Part shown: positions 5,801 to 9,455 of the stretch, piece by piece | How the letters are laid out: every line of letters begins with the position of its first letter | Position numbering within the stretch: the first letter of the stretch is position 1 | Made by a program: the position numbers and the translations under genes | Notes under the pieces: generated by a model | Told to the model about the DNA's origin: nothing | Seen by the model: the letters and a program-made list of their open reading frames with translations, nothing else | Database searches by the model: none | NCBI GenBank assembly: GCA_034668785.1 | Contig: JAXDOS010000051.1 | Location: forward strand, 1 to 9,455 | Direction of reading: 5' to 3' | Origin: CANKHA01 sp034668785 | GTDB lineage: Bacteria > Pseudomonadota > Alphaproteobacteria > Rhizobiales > Xanthobacteraceae | DNA length: 9,455 bases

Positions 5801-6799
5801 TCAGCGCAATGGTGCGGCAGCCCGTTGTAACCGATCATTGATGGCCTCGCCGAGTCCGTCGTGAGGCACCGGCATAACGGCAATCGTCGCTGCGCCGGCG
5901 GCATCCAGTGCGCGCAAATGCGAAAACAAATTCGCCGCCGCTTCGACTAGATCGCCAGCGGGCGAAAGATTCAGCATGGCGACGGCCCTTTCGGCGCCTT
6001 GTGGAAGCTCCCGCCCGAAAGCGAGCAGGGCCTCGTCGGCGCCGACCGACGTAGCGTCGAGCCGCAGCCGCGTCTTCGGCGCGTAGTGCGACGCCAGCAT
6101 TCCCGGCGCGAGCGGCGCTTCGCCCTCTTCCGCCGGATCGGCGGCCTGCGGCGGTTGGGCGAGCTTGCGATCGAGAACACTTTCTATTGCCTGACGTGCC
6201 AGCCCGCCCGGACGCAGCAGGACGGGTTCGCCGAGGCAGGCGACAATGGTGGACTCCAGGCCAACCGAAGTAGGTCCGCCGTCGATCACAAGATCGATCC
6301 GCCCGCGCAGGTCGGCCAGCACATGCGCGGCCGTCGTTGGCGACAGGTGGCCGGAACGGTTGGCGGAAGGCGCGACTACCGGCTTGCCAAAGGCGGCAAT
6401 CAGGTCGCGCGCCACCGGATGGTTGGGCATGCGCACGGCAACGCTGTCGAGGCCGGCGGTGGCGAGGTCGGCAACCGGGCAATCGGATGTCTTTGGCAGC
6501 ACCAGCGTCAGCGGTCCCGGCCAGAAGGCGGAGGCGAGCCGTTCGGCGTCGGCATCGAAATGCGCCAGCTCTCGCGCCGCGCCGATATCGGCCACATGCG
6601 CGATCAGCGGATTGAACGACGGCCGGCCTTTAGCGGCATAGAGTTTGGCGACGGCCTGTCCATTGGTGGCATCGCCGCCGAGGCCGTAGACGGTCTCGGT
6701 TGGGAAGGCGACCAGGCCGCCCTCGGCAAGGCACCGCGCCGCCGCTTCGATGCCGCTCGCATCGGCTTTGCTCACGCGCGTCAACGGCTCAGCCGACAT
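5801..6799 (-). CDS. tsaC: L-threonylcarbamoyladenylate synthase, long Sua5 type
   Basis: Makes threonylcarbamoyl-AMP from threonine, bicarbonate and ATP in the cytoplasm, the first step of the t6A37 modification of tRNAs reading ANN codons; TsaB/TsaD/TsaE finish the job elsewhere. Residues 10-205 form the YrdC domain: PTETVYGLG (33-41), KGRPSFNPL (57-65), WPGPLTLV (93-100), AVRMPNHPVA (121-130), SANRSG (145-150) and STIV (183-186). After a charged linker (about 213-229) comes the conserved APGMLASHYAPKT (231-243) and a C-terminal Sua5 domain ending in GLGEAINDRLQRAA. The 332-residue length marks it as the two-domain Sua5 form (TsaC2) rather than short TsaC. ATG 6797-6799 starts the protein; no strong ribosome site is visible. 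It heads the operon with the dehydrogenase and methyltransferase genes and lies 44 bases downstream of the quinoprotein gene. Confidence 0.95.
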   Translation of the reverse strand: MSAEPLTRVSKADASGIEAAARCLAEGGLVAFPTETVYGLGGDATNGQAVAKLYAAKGRPSFNPLIAHVADIGAARELAHFDADAERLASAFWPGPLTLVLPKTSDCPVADLATAGLDSVAVRMPNHPVARDLIAAFGKPVVAPSANRSGHLSPTTAAHVLADLRGRIDLVIDGGPTSVGLESTIVACLGEPVLLRPGGLARQAIESVLDRKLAQPPQAADPAEEGEAPLAPGMLASHYAPKTRLRLDATSVGADEALLAFGRELPQGAERAVAMLNLSPAGDLVEAAANLFSHLRALDAAGAATIAVMPVPHDGLGEAINDRLQRAAAPLR

Positions 6800-6843
6800 G
6801 CCGCGCCCGTGCGGTTCGTGAAATTGATCGGCGCGCGTATTGG

Positions 6844-8226
6844 TCAGCGTGCCGACGCGCGCGTGGAATGTGATACCCGCCAGATCGTGCCGTTGCCGTC
6901 TTCGGAGAACAACAGCGCGCCGTCCTTAGCCACCGTCACGCCGACCGGCCGGCCCCAAACATTGGCATCATTGATGACGAAGCCGGTGACGAAATCCTCG
7001 AACTCGCCGGTTGGCACGCCGTCCTTCATGATGACGCGGATGATCTTGTAGCCGAGGCGCTTATGCCGGTTCCACGATCCATGCTGCGCGGCGAAAATCT
7101 GGCCTTTGTATTCCACCGGAAACTGCTCGCCGTTATAGAACGTCATTTGCAGCGACGCCGAATGCGCCTGCAACAACACATCAGGCACGGTGACCTTATC
7201 CTTCAGGTCGGGCCGCGCGTCCTTCAGGCGCGGGTCTTCATGCGCGCCGATATAATACCAGGGCCAGCCGTAGAAGGCGCCTTCCTTCACCCGCGTGATG
7301 TAATCCGGCGGCAGATCGTCGCCGAGCAGGTCGCGCTCGTTGGTGGAGCAATAGAGATCGCCGTTGGCGGGATTGATATCCATGCCGACGCAGTTGCGGA
7401 TGCCGGTGGCGAAGATGCGCCGGTTCTTGCCTTGCGGGTCGAAGACCAGAACGTCGGCACGCTCCGTCTCCGGACCCCACGCCGCGCCGAGCGGATTTTC
7501 CGAGATCCATTTCTGCAACGCCGCCGGCTCGAGCTTCGGCATGTCGTCGGCGACGTTGGTGCCTGATCCAACGGACACGAACATCTTCGAGCCGTCCTTG
7601 GAGAACACAACATCGCGCGTCCAATGCGGCCGCGCATGGGTCGGCAATTTGGCGACGATGATTTCCGCCGCGCCGCGCGCCTTCAGATCGCCTTCCTGAT
7701 ACGGGAAGCGCACCACCGAGCCGCTGTTGGCGACATAGATCCATTCCGGCTTGCCGTTGTTTGGATAGAAGTTGATGCCGAACGGACGCTCCAGGCCGGT
7801 GGCGAAGACTTCCATCTTCTCGGCGCTGGCGCCGTCCGCACTCGGACGCAGCACACGGATTTGTCCCTTGTCGCTTTCGGCGACGAAAATGTCGCCGTTC
7901 GGCGCCGTCCGCATCAGCCGCGGCTTGTCGAGGCCTTTGGCGAAAAGCTTGACGTCGAATCCGGGTGGCGCCTTGAGCTGCCCGCCGCCGGGATTGACCA
8001 CCACCTCGACGCGGTTGCGGATCGACTCTGTGGTGAAGGGAGCGGGAAGGTCGCCGGCCTTGATGTGCCGCCGCACGCCCGGCGCTTCCGCGGTCCAGTC
8101 GCTGAAGGCGGCTTTGCCGGTCAAAACGCCGCCGGCTTGCGCCGAATTGCCTTGAGCGCCAGCTGACGTCGAATGAGCAAGGGGTGCGAGCAAAAGTGCA
8201 GCAGCAAAGAGCCGGATCGGCAGCAT
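6844..8226 (-). CDS. Exported sorbosone-dehydrogenase-type quinoprotein (PQQ-like beta-propeller)
   Basis: Members are periplasmic six-bladed propellers that oxidise sugars or aldoses such as L-sorbosone, generally with PQQ. The 460-residue protein starts with a signal peptide (residues 1-24, cleavage after SAGA). The propeller begins near LKAPPGFDVKLFAKGLDKPR (84-103) and shows the family blade signatures: GDIFVAES (111-118), GLERPFGINFYP (144-155), RPHWTRDVVFSKDGSKMFVS (199-218), where H201 sits at the catalytic histidine position, GIRNCVGMDINPANGDLY (275-292), with R277-N278 at the usual cofactor-contact pair, YGWPWY (319-324), QHGSWNR (381-387) and GRPVGVTVAKDGALLFSED (425-443). The ATG has a clear AGGGAG ribosome site about 8 bases upstream. 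No PQQ biosynthesis or cytochrome partner gene is in the window, so cofactor and physiological substrate remain unproven. Confidence 0.92.
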   Translation of the reverse strand: MLPIRLFAAALLLAPLAHSTSAGAQGNSAQAGGVLTGKAAFSDWTAEAPGVRRHIKAGDLPAPFTTESIRNRVEVVVNPGGGQLKAPPGFDVKLFAKGLDKPRLMRTAPNGDIFVAESDKGQIRVLRPSADGASAEKMEVFATGLERPFGINFYPNNGKPEWIYVANSGSVVRFPYQEGDLKARGAAEIIVAKLPTHARPHWTRDVVFSKDGSKMFVSVGSGTNVADDMPKLEPAALQKWISENPLGAAWGPETERADVLVFDPQGKNRRIFATGIRNCVGMDINPANGDLYCSTNERDLLGDDLPPDYITRVKEGAFYGWPWYYIGAHEDPRLKDARPDLKDKVTVPDVLLQAHSASLQMTFYNGEQFPVEYKGQIFAAQHGSWNRHKRLGYKIIRVIMKDGVPTGEFEDFVTGFVINDANVWGRPVGVTVAKDGALLFSEDGNGTIWRVSHSTRASAR

Positions 8227-8366
8227 GACCGTTTCTCCCTGGATCGGCTTTTAATGTTGCAAGCAGTCTATTCCCGTCGGCTGACCATGTCCAAAAGAAT
8301 GCCGCCCTTGGCGACAGGAAAGCCGCACAATTCGGCATTTGGCGGTTGGAAAAAGTGAAGGCGGAG

Positions 8367-8443
8367 TGGTCGGAGTGGCAGGATTTGAACCTGCGACCCC
8401 CACGTCCCGAACGTGGTGCGCTACCAGACTGCGCTACACTCCG
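8367..8443 (-). tRNA. tRNA-Pro, anticodon CGG, with encoded CCA
   Basis: The minus strand folds into a complete cloverleaf: a 7-bp acceptor stem (CGGAGTG with CACTCCG, 8443-8437 and 8377-8371), an anticodon stem CCACG/CGTGG with loop TTCGGGA, hence anticodon CGG reading CCG, and a T arm GCAGG-TTCAAAT-CCTGC. The discriminator A and the CCA end are genome-encoded at 8370-8367. ACTCCG is repeated just after the CCA, leaving a small direct repeat across the 3' end. A short T-run (CACTTTTT) lies some 10 bases further down and may help terminate transcription. No integrase or attachment-site duplication is seen. Confidence 0.97.
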
Positions 8444-8457
8444 AAGCCAGAGGCGTC

Positions 8458-8486
8458 CCTATAGCGGGGCCGCTTGGCGCCCGCAA
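8458..8486 (-). promoter_or_regulatory. Candidate tRNA-Pro promoter
   Basis: On the minus strand TTGCGG (complement of 8481-8486), 17 bases and TATAGG (complement of 8458-8463) precede the mature tRNA by 14 bases. The GGGACGCC directly after the -10 is GC rich, as in stringently controlled stable-RNA promoters. Box matches are moderate (3 and 4 of 6). Confidence 0.45.
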
Positions 8487-8511
8487 GCGCGGGATGGCTG
8501 ATGGCCCCGCT
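8463..8511 (-). terminator. Two-part hairpin after lysE, overlapping the tRNA-Pro promoter
   Basis: AGCGGGGCC (8463-8471) pairs perfectly with GGCCCCGCT (8503-8511), and inside it CCCGC-AAGC-GCGGG (8480-8493) forms a second stem. It begins about 17 bases after the lysE stop (8528-8530). No T-run follows on either strand, so it would act as a Rho-assisted terminator or mRNA-end protector rather than a classical intrinsic terminator. Confidence 0.5.
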
Positions 8512-8527
8512 TCGTGCCTCATGAGCC

Positions 8528-9175
8528 TTACCGCGAGGTGGTGAGAATGCGGATCGCGAAGGCGCCGAAGATCGACGCAAAGGCGTAATCCAGCATGCGC
8601 AGAATGCCCGGGCGCGTCTTGAGAACGCTGATCAAACGGCCTGCCCCCATGATCATAAGAGCCGACAGGGGGGTGCAGAAGGCCACGAAATACAGCCCAA
8701 GGAAGACCAGGCGCGCGCTCGCTTGGGGATCGCCCGGTTCGACGAATTGCGGCAGGAACGTCACGAAGAACAGCACGATCTTGGGATTGGTCAGGTTAAT
8801 CCCGAGCCCGAGGAGGAAGGTGCGGCGGAGCGAGGTGCCCGTCTGCTCATCGGGCCGCAGGTTCAACGCCGAGCCATGGCGGATCGCGTCGACCGCGAGC
8901 CAGAGTAGGTATAGCGCTCCCACGACCTTCACGGCCATGAAAGCCGTGGCGGAGGCCGCGACGAGCGCCGAGAGGCCGAGCGCCGCAAACAGCGTGTGAA
9001 CGCAGCAGCCCGCCATCGCCCCTACCATCGCGGCGAGCCCCGCCCTGCGCCCGCCCGTCACCGTTTTGGCCAGGAATAGGCTCATGTCGGGGCCCGGCGT
9101 GACGAAGAGGATCAGGCAGGCCAGCGAATACGCGAGGAGAACGTTGAGGTCGGGCAGAAACGAGAGCTGAAACAT
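8528..9175 (-). CDS. LysE/RhtB-family amino-acid exporter
   Basis: Inner-membrane exporters of this family expel amino acids or their derivatives (lysine, threonine, homoserine, leucine and others) driven by the proton gradient. The 215-residue length is typical (about 205-215). The family signature is intact: TPGPD (26-30) at the end of the first membrane segment, and the conserved GLGINLTNPKIVLFFVTFLP region (123-142). About six hydrophobic segments are visible, near residues 12-27, 42-65, 67-97, 117-145, 155-177 and 192-211. The substrate cannot be predicted. ATG 9173-9175 fits the family N-terminus, though no strong ribosome site precedes it. The gene is divergent from the gamma-glutamyltransferase gene across 98 bases, so the two might share regulation, for example in amino-acid or glutathione turnover (inference). 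Confidence 0.94.
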   Translation of the reverse strand: MFQLSFLPDLNVLLAYSLACLILFVTPGPDMSLFLAKTVTGGRRAGLAAMVGAMAGCCVHTLFAALGLSALVAASATAFMAVKVVGALYLLWLAVDAIRHGSALNLRPDEQTGTSLRRTFLLGLGINLTNPKIVLFFVTFLPQFVEPGDPQASARLVFLGLYFVAFCTPLSALMIMGAGRLISVLKTRPGILRMLDYAFASIFGAFAIRILTTSR

Positions 9176-9273
9176 TGTGACATCTGGCGGATGGGACAGC
9201 TCGCATTGTGCCTAGCGGCTGCGCCATGCGCCAGCGTTCGCGTAAGGTGGCGCATCGCACCGTCGAGGCCTCG

Positions 9274-9455
9274 ATGCTCCTACCTGCCGCGCTCGCCCGC
9301 CTTGCTCTTGCCGCCGCGCTCGCCTGGTCGCCTCTGCCGGGCCTCGCCCAGGGTGCCCCGCCCGGCATGCCCGGCGCCGCGGCCGCGATCCCGTCCGACG
9401 AGCCGCGGCTGCTGCCGGCCCTGGCCGAACACGGCATGGTCGCCTCCCAGGAGGC
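9274..9455 (+). CDS. ggt: Gamma-glutamyltransferase, N-terminal part (cut by window edge)
   Basis: GGT hydrolyses glutathione and other gamma-glutamyl compounds, usually in the periplasm, after self-cleavage into two subunits. Only the first 60 residues are present. They comprise a signal peptide (MLLPAALARL, Ala/Leu-rich core, cleavage near GLAQG at 23-27), a Pro/Ala-rich spacer, and the start of the mature enzyme with HGMVASQE (53-60), the typical beginning of GGT proteins. The active-site threonine and the glutamate-binding residues lie beyond the window. ATG 9274 is chosen because GAGG sits 5 bases before it and the signal peptide starts there; an in-frame ATG at 9226 would add 16 polar residues and has a poor ribosome site. 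The identification rests on a short segment. Confidence 0.75.
   Translation, partial: MLLPAALARLALAAALAWSPLPGLAQGAPPGMPGAAAAIPSDEPRLLPALAEHGMVASQE

Noticed and set aside
5999..7051. Long plus-strand open frame (350 codons) opposite sua5 and the quinoprotein gene
   Set aside because: The translation is Arg/Gly rich without domain character, and the opposite strand encodes two well-recognised proteins. Long antisense frames are expected at this GC content.
7238..8338. Minus-strand 366-codon frame overlapping the quinoprotein gene in another frame
   Set aside because: Arg-rich translation without recognisable motifs; the overlapping frame carries the signal peptide and propeller signatures.
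8227..8366. Possible small hairpins (GCCG/CGGC and CGCC/GGCG) between the quinoprotein gene and the tRNA
   Set aside because: Stems of only 4 bp with weak T-runs; indistinguishable from chance in GC-rich DNA.
8367..8443. tRNA-Pro as an attachment site of an integrated element
   Set aside because: No integrase, no second copy of the tRNA 3' end in the window, and flanking genes look like normal chromosome.

Overview
The window reads as ordinary chromosomal DNA from a GC-rich alphaproteobacterium, most likely a member of the Hyphomicrobiales near Bradyrhizobium or Xanthobacteraceae. That placement is an inference from base composition, from the TIGR02301/DUF2385 protein (a family I know mainly from this order), and from several short proteins that resemble conserved hypotheticals of these bacteria. 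No insertion sequence, phage gene, CRISPR array or rRNA was found, and every gap between genes is under 150 bases.

Layout, left to right. 1-834 (minus): a DUF2946-type membrane-anchored protein with a Cys/His cluster, followed by the start of a TonB-dependent outer-membrane receptor that runs off the left edge; together they look like a metal (perhaps copper) uptake operon. 929-1195 (minus): a small protein of unknown function. 1307-2280 (minus): a Nudix hydrolase and a secreted TIGR02301/DUF2385 protein. 2333-2827 (minus): a 164-residue protein of unknown function, transcribed away from the next gene. 2975-3736 (plus): an SRAP/YedK (HMCES-type) abasic-site protein with an intact catalytic set and a C-terminal QASLF tail. 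3743-6799 (minus): a compact operon in the order Sua5-type threonylcarbamoyladenylate synthase, FAD-linked D-2-hydroxyacid dehydrogenase, SAM-dependent methyltransferase, the last two overlapping by 4 bases. 6844-8226 (minus): an exported sorbosone-dehydrogenase-type quinoprotein. 8367-8443 (minus): tRNA-Pro(CGG) with an encoded CCA end. 8528-9175 (minus): a LysE/RhtB exporter, divergent from the start of a gamma-glutamyltransferase gene (9274 to the right edge, plus).

The genes form several independent housekeeping or accessory units: metal uptake, nucleotide clean-up, abasic-site protection, tRNA modification with hydroxyacid oxidation, periplasmic sugar oxidation, amino-acid export and glutathione breakdown. 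No obviously new multi-gene system is present. The points most worth a second look are the DUF2946/receptor pair with its candidate operator and intercistronic hairpin, the possible sliding-clamp-binding tail on the SRAP protein, the palindrome in the divergent promoter region beside it, and a long hairpin that appears to cover both the lysE 3' end and the tRNA-Pro promoter.
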